Positions 23,057-33,026 of a stretch of 64,000 nt of DNA are shown here, piece after piece. Both the position numbers and the translations under genes were made by a program. The stretch is from assembly GCA_029262115.1 (NCBI GenBank), contig JAJCZZ010000031.1, forward strand, positions 1-64,000, written 5' to 3'. This DNA comes from Gemmatimonadota bacterium. GTDB lineage: Bacteria > Gemmatimonadota > Gemmatimonadetes > Longimicrobiales > Gaopeijiaceae. The number at the start of each line of letters is the position of its first letter. The stretch's first letter is position 1. Under the pieces are notes generated by a model. That model was not told the origin of the DNA and did not search any database. It worked only from the letters and a program-made list of their open reading frames with translations.

Positions 23057-25828
23057 CTACTCCGACCGCAGGACCTCGGCTGGATCCACGGACGTGGCTC
23101 GGCGTGCCGGAATGTACGACGCGGCCATGGCCATCATCCCGAGAAGCGCAGCAGCCCCCAGGAGCGACACCGGGTCGGCGGGCTCCACCTGAAAGAGGAA
23201 TCTCGTGAGAGTTCGGCTCAGCGCGAGCGCGCCCACGAGTCCCAGGGCGATCCCGACGACGGCGGACCGCAGGGCCTGCATCACCACCAGGGCACGGACG
23301 CCCGAGCGACGGGCCCCGAGAGCCATCCTGACGCCCAGCTCTCTCCTGCGGAGGCTCACGGAATGCGCCAGAGACGCGTACAGGCCCGCGCCAGCGAGCA
23401 GCAGCGCTACGCTCGCGAACGTGGTGAAGAGAAGCGCCTTGAACCGCGGATCGGTTCGGGTCGCGGCCATACGGTCGCCGAGCGTCCCCATCGCTTGGGT
23501 CGGTACGGCCGGAGAAAAGCGAGCGACCGCGCGGCGCAACTCGGGCGCCAGGATCTCCAGCGGCAGATCGCTCCGGACCACGGGCTGGATGAGAAACCAC
23601 GGCTGCTGTGTGTAGGGTACATAGATGGCCGGACGGGCACCGTCCTCCGCCCGCCGTTGGATCACGTCGCCCACAACGCCCACGATGTGGACCGTCCGAA
23701 GTTCGGCGCTCGCCAGGCCGGTCATGCGTACCGAAGTGGACAACGCGTCGCCGTCCGGACCGAGCTTGGACCGCACCCACGCTTCGTTGACGATGGCGAC
23801 GAACGGTCCATCGACGCCGTCGCCACGGGTGAAGTCACGTCCCCGACGGATCGGTGTCCCGAGCAGGTCGAAGTAGCCGGGGGTGACCGCGTATCCGGCC
23901 ACGCCATCGCCTCGAGCGTCGGGCGGGTCATCGGGGAGAAGGACTCTGGGGGCCCAGTATGGATCCTGGAAAGGAGGGTTCGTCGAGGCGGCCACGGCCT
24001 GAACTCCGGCGGACGCTCCTACCAGCTCGAGGAGTTCGTCCCAGGCTTGCCACGGCTCCTCGTCGGCCGCGGCGCCCGGCCGTTTGATCGCCACCTGGAA
24101 GCTGACCAGTCCTTCGGCGTCGAATCCCGGTTCGACCGACCTCAACTCGAGAAACGAGTGGAAGAGAAGGCCGGCGCCGGACAGGAGCAACACGGCCAGA
24201 CCGAGTTGGACCGTGACGAGGGCGCTCCGAAGCCGGGAGGCCGAGCGGTCCTCGCTTCGAGAGCTCAGTCCGCCGGGAGGGCGACGGACCGCGCGTAGGG
24301 CCGGCGCGGTACCTGCCACGAGTCCCGAGGCGATGGCAAGGCCCATGGTCACGAGGAGGACCCTCAGATCCAACGTCACCTCGGCCATTCTGGGGACGGA
24401 TGAGGGTCCGAATCTGTGGAAGGCCCAAACACCTCCCCACCCCAACCCCGCGCCGACGAGCCCCCCTCCCACCGCGAGCACCACGCTCTCGCCGAGGACG
24501 AGTCGGACCACGCGCCAACGGCCTGCCCCCAGCGCGACACGGACGGCGAGTTCGTGGGAGCGCTCCATCGACCGTGCGAGAAGCAGGGTGGTCGCGTTGA
24601 GAACGGCGATCATCAACAGGAGCACCGCGGCGCCGAGGAAGACCAGCAGTGTATTCGCTGCACCGCCGACGGTCTGCTCCTGGAGGCCGTTGACCCCGGC
24701 ACCGAACGAACTCCCGTCCGGATACACATTCCCGTCGGGATACTCATCCGCCAACCGATCGGCGATTGCGTCCACTTCCGCCCGGGCAACTTCCACGGTG
24801 ACGCCGGCGGCCAGGCGACCGACCAACACCATACTCCGACCGCCCCGATCGGTGTATCTGTCGTGGCCGCCCTGCAGTGGCAGCCAGAGCTCGGGCGCAT
24901 GCCCGAACAGGGTCTCCGGGGGCTCGAAGTCGGCGGGGAGCACGCCGACCACCACGGAAGGGCCACCGACCGAACCGAGGGGCCGACCCAGCACTCCGGG
25001 GTCGGCGCCGAAACGGCGGGTCCATGCCGCGTGGCTCAGCAGAATCGGGTCCGCGCCCGTGCCCACTTCGTAATCCTCCGGACCAAACAAGCGGCCAAGC
25101 ACGGGCGCGACACGAAGCGCGGTCCAGAAGCCGTCGGTGGCGCGGGCGGCGGTGACCAACTCCGTTCCGTCTCCCTGGTCGGGAAGGAGAACGCCGACGG
25201 ATTCGGCCCCACCCAGTGCTTCGAAGGACCGCGCACGCTCCCGGAAGTCCGCGAAGTTCAGATACGACATGCCAGCCAAGTGCTGCAGCCCAGCCTCCTG
25301 ATCGTCCCACTCGCGGCCCGGGAAGGTGGTCCCGAACGCCACGAGACGCTCCGGATCCTCGTAGTCGAGGGGCCGGAGCAGGACGGCATCCACCACCGAG
25401 TAGGTGGCCGTGGTCGCCCCCACCCCGAGGCCCAGGGTCAGGACCACACCCACGGCGAGCGCGGGTCGGCGTACCAGTGTCCGTAGGGCAAACGATACGT
25501 CTCCAAGAGCCCCTTTGATGCCCACTCCCCCGCGCCCCGACAACGTCGGGCGCCCCTCTTTGTTCTGACTGGTTCGGGTTGCACGCCGCCGTGCGCTCCG
25601 TGCTGTGGGCGCCCACCATGCCGCGCACGATCCGGCCAGCCGACGGCGCAGTCGGCGGCGGGAGACGGACCCTCCAAGTCCGCGCGTCCGATCGTCGCAC
25701 CACCGCTCCTCCAGATCACCCAGGACGTGTTCCGAGCCCGGCCCACGGATGACGAGAAGCGCGATGCTGCGCTCGAACCATGGCATAGGATGGTGCCCCG
25801 GGTCTCCCGGGGGTGTGTCCACGCTCAC
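23057..25828 (-). CDS. ADOP-family permease (MacB/FtsX type), module 2
   Basis: The 923-residue protein shares the ADOP plan: a prefix domain of about 90 residues (PWFERSIALLVIRGPGSEHVL, GDLEERWCDD), a first helix after DVSFALRTLVRRPALAVGVV, a MacB-like periplasmic domain, FtsX helices (LLLMIAVLNATTLLLARSME), a second periplasmic domain and a last FtsX domain ending SYIPARRATSVDPAEVLRSE. GTG at 25828 overlaps the PadR stop by four bases. It is only distantly similar to modules 1 and 3, so it is not a recent duplicate. The protein should lie in the inner membrane with large periplasmic domains. Transport substrate and ATPase partner are unknown. Confidence 0.85.
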   Translation of the reverse strand: MSVDTPPGDPGHHPMPWFERSIALLVIRGPGSEHVLGDLEERWCDDRTRGLGGSVSRRRLRRRLAGSCAAWWAPTARSARRRATRTSQNKEGRPTLSGRGGVGIKGALGDVSFALRTLVRRPALAVGVVLTLGLGVGATTATYSVVDAVLLRPLDYEDPERLVAFGTTFPGREWDDQEAGLQHLAGMSYLNFADFRERARSFEALGGAESVGVLLPDQGDGTELVTAARATDGFWTALRVAPVLGRLFGPEDYEVGTGADPILLSHAAWTRRFGADPGVLGRPLGSVGGPSVVVGVLPADFEPPETLFGHAPELWLPLQGGHDRYTDRGGRSMVLVGRLAAGVTVEVARAEVDAIADRLADEYPDGNVYPDGSSFGAGVNGLQEQTVGGAANTLLVFLGAAVLLLMIAVLNATTLLLARSMERSHELAVRVALGAGRWRVVRLVLGESVVLAVGGGLVGAGLGWGGVWAFHRFGPSSVPRMAEVTLDLRVLLVTMGLAIASGLVAGTAPALRAVRRPPGGLSSRSEDRSASRLRSALVTVQLGLAVLLLSGAGLLFHSFLELRSVEPGFDAEGLVSFQVAIKRPGAAADEEPWQAWDELLELVGASAGVQAVAASTNPPFQDPYWAPRVLLPDDPPDARGDGVAGYAVTPGYFDLLGTPIRRGRDFTRGDGVDGPFVAIVNEAWVRSKLGPDGDALSTSVRMTGLASAELRTVHIVGVVGDVIQRRAEDGARPAIYVPYTQQPWFLIQPVVRSDLPLEILAPELRRAVARFSPAVPTQAMGTLGDRMAATRTDPRFKALLFTTFASVALLLAGAGLYASLAHSVSLRRRELGVRMALGARRSGVRALVVMQALRSAVVGIALGLVGALALSRTLTRFLFQVEPADPVSLLGAAALLGMMAMAASYIPARRATSVDPAEVLRSE

Positions 25829-26169
25829 CGACCACGGCCCCGCGCAAGGGAATCGACCGCCGGAAGGAGGCCGTCCGCCATGTCCCGCATGACCTGGACC
25901 GATCGCCGAAGCGCCGTGGCGCCCTCCGGCGTCACCCGGTAATGCTTTCGGCGCCGTCCGCCGCGCTCCGGAGTGGGTTCGCCCACCCAGGACGACACCA
26001 GACCGCGTGTTTCCATCCGATCCAGGGCGGTGTAGATCGCGCCCGGTGAGACCTCGCGACCGGTCCGAGCCTCGATCGACCGACCGACCGACGCGCCGTA
26101 CCCCTCCTCGTCGAGCTCGACCAGCGCGAAGAGGATCAGCTGTTCCATTTCACCGAGTGCTCGTCCCAA
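25825..26169 (-). CDS. PadR-family transcriptional regulator, module 2
   Basis: The 114-residue protein shows the PadR winged helix: LGEMEQLILFALVELDEEG, the recognition helix PGAIYTALDRMETRGLVSSW and the wing RRRKHYRVTPEGATALRRS. The start is TTG at 26169 with GAAGGGG about seven bases upstream; an internal ATG seven codons later is possible. It overlaps the ADOP start by four bases. The promoter region holds a perfect 13-base inverted repeat, which is the likely autoregulatory operator. The protein is the same size as the module 1 regulator but the recognition helices differ, as expected if each regulator reads its own operator. Confidence 0.85.
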   Translation of the reverse strand: MGRALGEMEQLILFALVELDEEGYGASVGRSIEARTGREVSPGAIYTALDRMETRGLVSSWVGEPTPERGGRRRKHYRVTPEGATALRRSVQVMRDMADGLLPAVDSLARGRGR

Positions 26170-26179
26170 ACCGTATCCC

Positions 26180-26226
26180 CTTCAGTGCAGTAGAAATGCG
26201 TGAAGAGAATATGTACTGCACTGAAG
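26180..26226. promoter_or_regulatory. Perfect 13-base inverted repeat, probable PadR operator
   Basis: CTTCAGTGCAGTA at 26180-26192 is the exact reverse complement of TACTGCACTGAAG at 26214-26226. The 21 bases between are A/G-rich and could contain the core promoter of the minus-strand padR gene, whose TTG start lies 11 bases from the inner end. Position and symmetry argue for a repressor site. Confidence 0.65.
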
Positions 26227-26262
26227 TAGTAAGCAAGAGGGGACGACCGCATGGTGGGTAAA

Positions 26263-26376
26263 GGCCCCCGCTCAGCGCACCGGGAACCGGAAGACCGTGT
26301 TCAGACCATTTCTCGGGATCGTCCCGATCATACCGGCCCCCGCTCAGCGCACCGGGAACCGGAAGACCGTATTCAG
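26263..26376. repeat. 42-base direct repeat duplicating the end of the MBL gene
   Basis: Bases 26335-26376 contain the last 11 codons and the stop of the MBL-fold gene. The same 42 bases recur at 26263-26304 with one mismatch (G26299/A26371). The 30 bases between contain TCGGGA-TCG-TCCCGA, a hairpin. This looks like a tandem duplication of the gene's 3' end together with a terminator-like element. Confidence 0.85.
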
Positions 26377-27360
26377 GTCCGGGAGCCAATGCTCGCCTTC
26401 ATGGACGCGCCTCAACCGGGCGCGGAAGTGGTTCACGTCGGTCAATGCGACCGATCGGGCTTCCCCACTCGGAGGCCCGAAGAAGTCCTCCCAGTGTCCG
26501 AGCAGGACCCAGCGCGGCCGGAGGTTGGCGACGAACGCTTCCGGATGCCAGTCCACCTGGTCGAACGTGGACGGCACGAAGATGGCCACGTCGCTCGGAC
26601 GCTCCGCCATGAGTTCGGCCGGCGCGAAGCCGCGCGGCGCACCCGCGACGGCGTCCTGATAGTAGATACGAAACGCGACCGAGCCATCGGCGTCGAGAAA
26701 GTCGATCAAGAACGCGAAGCTGGGCCCGTCCAACCATTCCGTGGCCCATCGGGGCGGCGTGTCTCGGGGCGTGTCGACGGTCCCGGCGTAAAAGGTGTAC
26801 CCGTCGAAGTGGGGCGCGTGGTTCGAACGAAGGGGGAGCACCCTCAGCCCCGGCCCCAGGTCGATCCACCGCCCCATGTGGTCGACGTCACCCGCCGAGT
26901 CGTCGACAAGGACGAGGCGGTCGTCCAATCCCGCCCAGGTGCCGAGGAGATTCTGTACCGTCGTGGTGGTCACGATCCGCGCCGTCGGCGCGTACCGCCG
27001 GGCGACGTACGGGACATCCATCAAGTGGTCGTAGTGACCGTGGCCCACCAGAATCGCTCGAACGTCGCTGAGGTCCCTGCCGTTGAGGCCGGCGTCCACG
27101 GCGGCGGAGTCCGAGACGATGCCCGTCAGACCCGTTCCCACGAAGGAGGGGTTGCTGAAGAGTGGTGCGGTCATGACGCGCACGTCTCCGCGCTCCATGA
27201 TCCACCCGCCCACACCCAGATAGGTGATTTCCACGGCGTCGGCACCCGCCGGCGCGCGATCAACGACGCCGGACACGCTCGGACCGACAGGGCAACTCGC
27301 CCCGGTCGCCAACATCAGAAGTGCGGCGGCGGTGGGGCGCGCTGGCCGCCAAGCGTTCAC
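26344..27360 (-). CDS. MBL-fold metallohydrolase, exported
   Basis: The 338-residue protein has a signal-like N-terminus (alanine/leucine-rich core ending ATGASC, possibly a lipobox) and a metallo-beta-lactamase fold. The metal site appears as HGHYDHLMD near residue 106, followed by further histidines in SNHAPHFDGY and LGHWEDFF. Relatives include UlaG-type lactonases and NAPE-PLD-like phospholipases, where the GHGHYDH motif sits in a similar context; the substrate cannot be chosen. The start is GTG. The last 11 codons are duplicated just downstream. It is flanked by the aminotransferase upstream (106 bases) and the PadR operator region downstream. Confidence 0.75.
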   Translation of the reverse strand: MNAWRPARPTAAALLMLATGASCPVGPSVSGVVDRAPAGADAVEITYLGVGGWIMERGDVRVMTAPLFSNPSFVGTGLTGIVSDSAAVDAGLNGRDLSDVRAILVGHGHYDHLMDVPYVARRYAPTARIVTTTTVQNLLGTWAGLDDRLVLVDDSAGDVDHMGRWIDLGPGLRVLPLRSNHAPHFDGYTFYAGTVDTPRDTPPRWATEWLDGPSFAFLIDFLDADGSVAFRIYYQDAVAGAPRGFAPAELMAERPSDVAIFVPSTFDQVDWHPEAFVANLRPRWVLLGHWEDFFGPPSGEARSVALTDVNHFRARLRRVHEGEHWLPDLNTVFRFPVR

Positions 27361-27466
27361 GGGGTCACCGATGATCGAGCCTCACCGCCCGTCGGCACCC
27401 GTCTCGCCCGGCGATTTCTTGGCCGGTACGGGACCGACACGCCCTCGGACCGAATCGCCACTCCGA

Positions 27467-28354
27467 TCAGACGCCCGCTGCCTCGGCCCGTTCAGCGGCC
27501 TTCTCCTGCGCCCGAGCGATCGTCTCACGGAAGCCTTGCGACAGCGCCCGGGTGATCGGACCGACGCGCCCATCCCCGATCGGCCGACCGTCGATCTCGA
27601 CGCACGGGCGCACCTCGCCCGTCGTGCCCGTGAAGAACGCCTCGTCGGCCGTGGCCAACTCCTCCGCCATGATCGCGCGCTCCTTGATGGCGATCCCCTT
27701 CTCCGCCGCAATCCCCATTACAAGGCCTCGGGAGATACCGGGGAGGATGAGATTCGAGATCGGGTGGGTGACCGCCGTGTCGCCGAACACCGCCCAGAAA
27801 TTCTGGTGCGCGCCTTCGATGGCCACACCGTCGCGGACGAGAATCGCGTCATCGGCGCCGGCGTCTCGCGCGTCCTGGAACGCCATGACGTTCGGGAGCA
27901 GGGAAATCGTCTTGATATCCACACGAAGCCAACGACGATCCGGAACGGTGATGGCCGTGAATCCCTTGTTCCACGCTTCGGGACTCGGACGGCTCCACGC
28001 CTTGGCGAACGCGTACACGGTGGGCTCGACCGGCTCGGTGGGAAAGTAGTGCGTTCGGGGAGCGACGCCGCGTGTAATCTGCAGATATACCAACGACGTC
28101 TCGGCGGACTGGAGCCCGTTTTCCGCGATCAGACGGTGGTGGATTTCCTCGACGCCGCTGCTGTCGAAGTCGATGCGCAACTCGTTGAGTCCGCTCCGCA
28201 TCCGCGCCATATGACGATCGAGCGCGAGCGGCACTCCCTCGTAGAACCCAGTGACTTCGTAGATGCCGTCCGAGAGGAGAAACCCGCGGTCGTCCGGCGA
28301 GATACGCGCCTGGTCCTTGGGGAGGTACTGTCCGTTCAGATAGACGGTGCTCAT
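27467..28354 (-). CDS. dat: D-amino-acid transaminase (class IV PLP enzyme)
   Basis: The 295-residue protein is a fold-IV PLP aminotransferase. The PLP lysine lies in WLRVDIKTISLLPNV, and the blocks RGVAPRTHYFP, DDRGFLLSDGIYEV and FFTGTTGEVRPCVEIDG resemble Bacillus D-alanine transaminase more than branched-chain transaminases. It should interconvert D-alanine and D-glutamate with their keto acids in the cytoplasm, supplying D-amino acids for the wall or degrading those recovered from it. The ATG at 28354 is preferred over a TTG five codons earlier because GGGA precedes it at a usable distance. It lies about 120 bases beyond the pspA stop, past a terminator, so it probably has its own promoter. 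Confidence 0.85.
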   Translation of the reverse strand: MSTVYLNGQYLPKDQARISPDDRGFLLSDGIYEVTGFYEGVPLALDRHMARMRSGLNELRIDFDSSGVEEIHHRLIAENGLQSAETSLVYLQITRGVAPRTHYFPTEPVEPTVYAFAKAWSRPSPEAWNKGFTAITVPDRRWLRVDIKTISLLPNVMAFQDARDAGADDAILVRDGVAIEGAHQNFWAVFGDTAVTHPISNLILPGISRGLVMGIAAEKGIAIKERAIMAEELATADEAFFTGTTGEVRPCVEIDGRPIGDGRVGPITRALSQGFRETIARAQEKAAERAEAAGV

Positions 28355-28405
28355 GTGGGATCCCGCCAAGAGGGTTGGAGATATTCCGGAAGATGTGACG
28401 GCCCC

Positions 28406-28444
28406 GGAAAAATGAAAGGGGGAGCGTCCTCGGACACTCCCCCC
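28406..28444 (-). terminator. Intrinsic terminator after pspA
   Basis: On the minus strand, seven G:C-rich pairs (28418-28424 with 28437-28443) and a further three or four pairs form a hairpin closed by a short loop, followed by TTTCATTTTTC (28417-28407). It lies 30 bases beyond the pspA stop codon and is the clearest intrinsic terminator in the window. Confidence 0.85.
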
Positions 28445-28473
28445 TCACTCGTGCGTCGGACCGCGGTCTACTG

Positions 28474-29361
28474 CTACGCGTCGGCCTGCCGACCCTCCAA
28501 GCGGTCGAACTCCTCGATAAGGCGGGCTTCCGGGATGCCGGAGGCCTCCTCCTCGGAGACGTTCTCCACCTGCGCGTCCTGGACACCGGACGACGCGGCA
28601 CCCTCGTCCCCACCCTCGTCGTCATCGTCCCCGGAGGCGAGCTGACGCGCGGCCCCGCCGCCCGACGACGTGGCCGGAAGGAGACCCATCTCCTGCTTGA
28701 GCGCCGCCAGCTTCGAATCGACATCGGCGTTTCCGCCATCTCCCGTTTCAAGGCGCAGGAACTCGTGCTCGAGCGAATCGCCGGTAAGCGCCTCGGTGAC
28801 CTCCGCATGGGCGACACTCTGGCGCTCCTCTTCTTCGATCTTGTCGGCCATCCGGTTGAAGGCCTCGAACGCCGAGGTGTCGGAAAGACCGGACATCGTC
28901 TCGTGGATGCGCCGCTGGGCCTGCGCCCGCTTCTGCTTCGCGATCAGCAGATTCCGCTTCCGCTTGGCTTCCTCGATCTTGTCATTGAGCTGACGGAGGG
29001 AGCCCTTGAGCTTCTCCGTCTCGGAGGCCTGGGCCTCCCAGGTGTTGCGGATCACGTGGGCACGTTCGGCATGCTCCTGCTGGCGAATCAGCGCCTGCTT
29101 CGCGAGGTCGTCGCGACCTTCTTTAACGGCCAACATGGCCCGGTGCTCCCAGTCCTTGGCCTGCTTGACCTCGTCCTCCAACTGCGCCTTCAACTTGCGC
29201 TCGTCGGCGATGGCGGCGGCGACTTCCCGCTTGGCCTTCGCCAACTGGTCGCGCATGTCGAGGATGATCTGATTCAGCATCTTCTCCGGATTCTCGGCCC
29301 GGGAAATCAGATCGTTGATGTTCGACTTCAGCAGCGTCGAAAATTTCGTGAAAATGCCCAT
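28474..29361 (-). CDS. pspA: PspA/IM30-family membrane-stress protein
   Basis: The 295-residue protein is a PspA/IM30 (ESCRT-III-like) member. It begins MGIFTKFSTLLKSNINDLIS, with the amphipathic membrane-binding helix, and continues as a long coiled coil (about residues 25-215, with many lysine/glutamate heptads). The last 80 residues are an acidic, serine/glycine-rich tail not seen in E. coli PspA (222 residues) ending in a short helix, RLIEEFDRLEG. It should bind the inner membrane and protect it under envelope stress. The start has GGAGAGGG upstream. It lies four bases after a YbjN-like gene, so both are one operon, and ends before a strong terminator. Confidence 0.9.
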   Translation of the reverse strand: MGIFTKFSTLLKSNINDLISRAENPEKMLNQIILDMRDQLAKAKREVAAAIADERKLKAQLEDEVKQAKDWEHRAMLAVKEGRDDLAKQALIRQQEHAERAHVIRNTWEAQASETEKLKGSLRQLNDKIEEAKRKRNLLIAKQKRAQAQRRIHETMSGLSDTSAFEAFNRMADKIEEEERQSVAHAEVTEALTGDSLEHEFLRLETGDGGNADVDSKLAALKQEMGLLPATSSGGGAARQLASGDDDDEGGDEGAASSGVQDAQVENVSEEEASGIPEARLIEEFDRLEGRQADA

Positions 29362-29365
29362 GGAC

Positions 29366-29770
29366 TCAGCCCTCTCCCTCGACGCCCGCGAGGGCGCGGA
29401 TCCGGTTCATGTGGCCGGACGCGGCAAGTTCGATCGACTCGAGAGAAGCCCGAAGCTCGTGGAAGTCCAACGTCTCGAGCTCGAGTGTATCGCTCAGAAT
29501 CAACTCGCCGTTCTCGATGCCGTACGCCCCGTGCACCACATCGCACGCGTTCAACTCCAGCAGGGTTCGATAGAGCTCCCCGTTCTTTCCGCCCTCATCC
29601 TTCGGGAGATCCATCAATTTCATCCTGCACAAGAGCAACGGTGCCGAGTAGTGCACCACGACCGGGAGCCCCGAATTGGGCCCACGGACGAGGTACATAC
29701 CATCGTCGACCTCGTCATGCTCCAGATCCATGCGAATGAGGAAGCTCTCCAGATCCTCTCGGCTGACCAT
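29366..29770 (-). CDS. YbjN/CesT-like small acidic protein
   Basis: This 134-residue protein has the alternating helix-strand pattern of the YbjN and CesT/Tir-chaperone superfamily: an N-terminal helix (SREDLESFLIRM), strands (DGMYLVRG, LPVVVHYS), then NGELYRTLLELNACDVVHGAYGIE and a final helix. There is no signal peptide or membrane segment. The gene ends four bases before pspA, suggesting that it acts with PspA as a chaperone or regulator. Such pairings of PspA with small CesT-like proteins are reported, but I could not verify this family by search, so the name is tentative. Confidence 0.6.
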   Translation of the reverse strand: MVSREDLESFLIRMDLEHDEVDDGMYLVRGPNSGLPVVVHYSAPLLLCRMKLMDLPKDEGGKNGELYRTLLELNACDVVHGAYGIENGELILSDTLELETLDFHELRASLESIELAASGHMNRIRALAGVEGEG

Positions 29771-30005
29771 CGTCCACTCCGTTATCTGAGTCTCCGACCC
29801 GCGGAGACAGTGCTCATCGCCACCGGCGGTGCCGGAGGCGCACGTCGTCTACGCCCATCACCTTCAGCGCCAGTACGAAATCAAGCCTGGCGCCCTTCAG
29901 GCCGCCGTACCGTCGTAACGCCATCCTACGGAGCCTGGAAGGGCCCGGTTTCCCGACACAAAGTAACCCGGGAACACGACCTACCGCGACCGCGACGGCC
30001 GCCCG

Positions 30006-32864
30006 TCACGCGAGCAGCGGCGCGAGATGGCGGCCCGTGTGGGACGACGCCTCTCGGGCCACGTCCTCGGGCGTCCCCTGGGCCACGATCTCGCCGCCGC
30101 CTGCACCCCCCTCAGGACCGAGGTCGATGACCCAGTCTGCCGTCTTTACGACGTCGAGGTTGTGTTCGATCACGACCACCGTGTTCCCCAGCTCGACGAG
30201 CCGGTGGAGCACGTCGAGCAGCACCCTGACGTCCTCGAAGTGGAGACCGGTGGTGGGTTCATCGAGGATGTAGAGCGTGCTTCCCGTCTGACGCTTGGAG
30301 AGCTCGGTGGCGAGTTTGACGCGCTGCGCCTCGCCGCCCGACAGGGTGGTGGCAGACTGCCCGAGATGGATGTACCCGAGACCCACGTCCGAAAGCGTCT
30401 GGAGTTTGATCTTGATCCGGGGGACCGCGTCGAAGAAGTCCAGGGCCTCCGCCACCGTCATCTCCAAAACATCTGCGATGTTCTTGCCCTTGTAGTAGAC
30501 GTCCAGCGTCTCGCGGTTGTAGCGCCGTCCCCGGCAGACGTCACACGAGACGTACACGTCCGGCAGGAAGTGCATTTCGATCTTCACGAGACCATCGCCC
30601 GCGCACGATTCGCAACGACCGCCTTTCACGTTGAACGAGAAGCGGCCGGGGCCGTATCCACGCATCTGTGACTCGGGCAGGTTGGCGAACAGGTCGCGGA
30701 TCGGCGTGAAGAGCCCTGTGTAGGTCGCCGGATTCGATCGCGGCGTCCGTCCGATCGGCGACTGGTCGACGTCGATGACCTTGTCGACCAACTCGAGCCC
30801 CTCGATGGAGTCGTAGCTCCCCGGGACGAGCTTGCTCCGGTAGAAGTACCGGGCCAGCGCGTGGTACAGCGTCTCGTTGACGAGCGTAGACTTACCCGAC
30901 CCGCTCACGCCCGTGATGGCCACGAACATCCCGAGGGGGAAGACCACGTCCAGATTCCGAAGGTTGTGCTCCCGCGCCCGTCGTACGGTGAGCACATGCT
31001 CGGGATTCACCCGCCGGCGCTCGGCAGGCACCTCGATGGCCCGGTCGCCTCGCAGATACGCACCGGTAAGGGAGGCGGGCTCCGCGAGCACGTCCTCCAG
31101 CGTTCCGACGGCCACGATTTCCCCACCGTGGCGCCCCGCCCCTGGCCCGAGGTCGATCACGAAGTCCGCCGCACGGATCGTGTCCTCGTCATGCTCGACG
31201 ACCAGTACCGTGTTGCCGAGGTCCCGGAGGCGCCTCAGGGTGTCGAGGAGTCGGTCGTTGTCCCGCTGGTGGAGGCCGATGGACGGTTCGTCGAGGATGT
31301 AGAGCACTCCGACCAGGCGGCTGCCGATCTGCGTAGCGAGGCGGATGCGCTGCGCTTCCCCTCCCGACAGGCTACCCGCCGCGCGGCCGAGCGTGAGGTA
31401 GTCGAGCCCGACGTCGCGGAGGAACCGTATGCGCTCCTGTACTTCCTTCAGGATCGGCCCGGCAATCTGCTCCGACAGCGCATCCTCGCCCGAGCCGCCC
31501 ACCTCGAGACCACCGAAGAAGTCGGCCGCGCCGCCGATCGACATGTCCGTGACCTCGCCGATCGCGCGCCCGCCCACCGTGACGGCCCGTGACTCCGACC
31601 GGAGGCGTGATCCGTGGCATGCTCCGCATGGGAGCGTCGACATGTATTCCTCGAGCTGGTTTCGGATCGTGTCCGAACTCGTCTCGACGTACCTCCGCTG
31701 GACATTCGCGACCACGCCTTCCCAATGATCCTCATAGTGGCTCTGCTTACGTCCGGACCCCGCCTTGTACGGGAAGCGGATCTTCATTCCGTCCGATCCA
31801 TTCAGAATCCCGTCGCGGACCTCCTGCGACAGCTCGGCCCACGAGGTGCTGGCCGAGAACTCGTAGGCTTCCTCGAGGCCGGGAATCACGGATCGGCGGA
31901 TATGCCCTGAAGGCTCGCCCCACGGCAGAATGACACCTTCGAGGATCGTGATGCTCCCGTCGGCCGTCAGGAGGTCGGGGTTCACCTCTTTGCGCGTTCC
32001 GAGCCCTCCGCACTCCTCGCAGGCACCGAACGGGGAGTTGAAGGAGAACTGCCTCGGTTCCAACTCGGCCAGGCTCGTTCCGCACGATGCGCACGCGTAG
32101 TGCTCGCTGAAGAGATGAATGTGCGGGTCCTCGCGCGTCTTCTTTCCGTGTTCGGCGACCTCGACCACTCCCTCGGCAGCCCGGAGCGCCGTTTCGACCG
32201 AGTCAGCCAGCCGGTCGCGGTCGGCCGCACGGACCACGAGGCGGTCGACCACCACCGCGATGTCATGGTTCTCGTAGCGATTGAGACTGGGGGGCTGTGT
32301 CAGCTCATGCGTTTCCCCATCGACGCGGACCCGTACGAAGCCGTCCCTACGAGCCCGCTCGAACAGCTCGCGGAACTCGCCCTTCCGTCCGCGGACGAGC
32401 GGCGCGAGAACCTCGATGCGCGTGCCCTCGGTGAGTGTCAGTAGACGGTCGACAATCTGCGTCGCCGACTGGCGCCGGACCGGTTCGCCGCACGTAGGGC
32501 AATGGGGTGTCCCCGCGCGCGCCCACAGAAGCCGGAGGTAGTCGTATACCTCGGTCACGGTCCCGACCGTGGAGCGCGGGTTTCGACTGACCGTCTTCTG
32601 CTCGATCGAAATGGCCGGTGACAGCCCCTCGATGGCGTCGACATCCGGCTTTTCCATCAGTCCCAGGAATTGACGCGCGTAGGCGGACAGCGACTCGACG
32701 TATCGCCTCTGGCCCTCGGCGTAGATCGTGTCGAACGCGAGCGACGACTTCCCGGATCCAGAGAGACCCGTGATGACCACGAGCTTCTCTCTGGGGATTT
32801 CCACATCGACGCTTCGGAGGTTGTGCTCCCGCGCGCCGCGAACGACCAGTTTATCTTGAGCCAT
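30006..32864 (-). CDS. uvrA: Excinuclease ABC subunit A
   Basis: The 952-residue protein is a full-length UvrA, the DNA-damage sensor of nucleotide excision repair. It carries two ABC ATPase modules: Walker A motifs GLSGSGKSS near residue 35 and GVSGSGKST near 655, signature [12 protein letters not shown] and [12 protein letters not shown], and Walker B ILDEP in each half. Zinc-finger cysteine pairs are visible in CASCG with CEECGG, and CESCAG with CDVCRG. Length equals that of E. coli UvrA (940). It is transcribed alone, divergent from the uspA-type gene across a 162-base gap. No LexA-box consensus is recognisable, so damage induction is undetermined. Confidence 0.97.
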   Translation of the reverse strand: MAQDKLVVRGAREHNLRSVDVEIPREKLVVITGLSGSGKSSLAFDTIYAEGQRRYVESLSAYARQFLGLMEKPDVDAIEGLSPAISIEQKTVSRNPRSTVGTVTEVYDYLRLLWARAGTPHCPTCGEPVRRQSATQIVDRLLTLTEGTRIEVLAPLVRGRKGEFRELFERARRDGFVRVRVDGETHELTQPPSLNRYENHDIAVVVDRLVVRAADRDRLADSVETALRAAEGVVEVAEHGKKTREDPHIHLFSEHYACASCGTSLAELEPRQFSFNSPFGACEECGGLGTRKEVNPDLLTADGSITILEGVILPWGEPSGHIRRSVIPGLEEAYEFSASTSWAELSQEVRDGILNGSDGMKIRFPYKAGSGRKQSHYEDHWEGVVANVQRRYVETSSDTIRNQLEEYMSTLPCGACHGSRLRSESRAVTVGGRAIGEVTDMSIGGAADFFGGLEVGGSGEDALSEQIAGPILKEVQERIRFLRDVGLDYLTLGRAAGSLSGGEAQRIRLATQIGSRLVGVLYILDEPSIGLHQRDNDRLLDTLRRLRDLGNTVLVVEHDEDTIRAADFVIDLGPGAGRHGGEIVAVGTLEDVLAEPASLTGAYLRGDRAIEVPAERRRVNPEHVLTVRRAREHNLRNLDVVFPLGMFVAITGVSGSGKSTLVNETLYHALARYFYRSKLVPGSYDSIEGLELVDKVIDVDQSPIGRTPRSNPATYTGLFTPIRDLFANLPESQMRGYGPGRFSFNVKGGRCESCAGDGLVKIEMHFLPDVYVSCDVCRGRRYNRETLDVYYKGKNIADVLEMTVAEALDFFDAVPRIKIKLQTLSDVGLGYIHLGQSATTLSGGEAQRVKLATELSKRQTGSTLYILDEPTTGLHFEDVRVLLDVLHRLVELGNTVVVIEHNLDVVKTADWVIDLGPEGGAGGGEIVAQGTPEDVAREASSHTGRHLAPLLA

Positions 32865-33026
32865 AGCCTTGCAAGTTAATCATTGTCGGACCGCGTTCAA
32901 TGCGAGCAGCTCGAGACCCGGAGATGGGCGGGAGGGGACTTTCCCGACGGCCCCGGTCCCGCCCTCCGAGTAGATTTCAGCAGGGTTCCGGCAGCCGTGT
33001 ATCGTCCAACTCAGGGAGAAAGGCTC
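32865..33026. promoter_or_regulatory. Divergent promoter region uvrA/uspA
   Basis: The gap must hold both promoters. On the minus strand TTGAAC (32900-32895) and TAACTT (32878-32873) are spaced by 16 bases and could serve uvrA, but transcription would begin only a few bases before its ATG. GGGAG lies eight bases before the uspA GTG start. Confidence 0.3.

Noticed and set aside
17903-26169. Genomic island made by a transposon
   Set aside because: No transposase, integrase, target duplication or terminal repeat was found around the modules.
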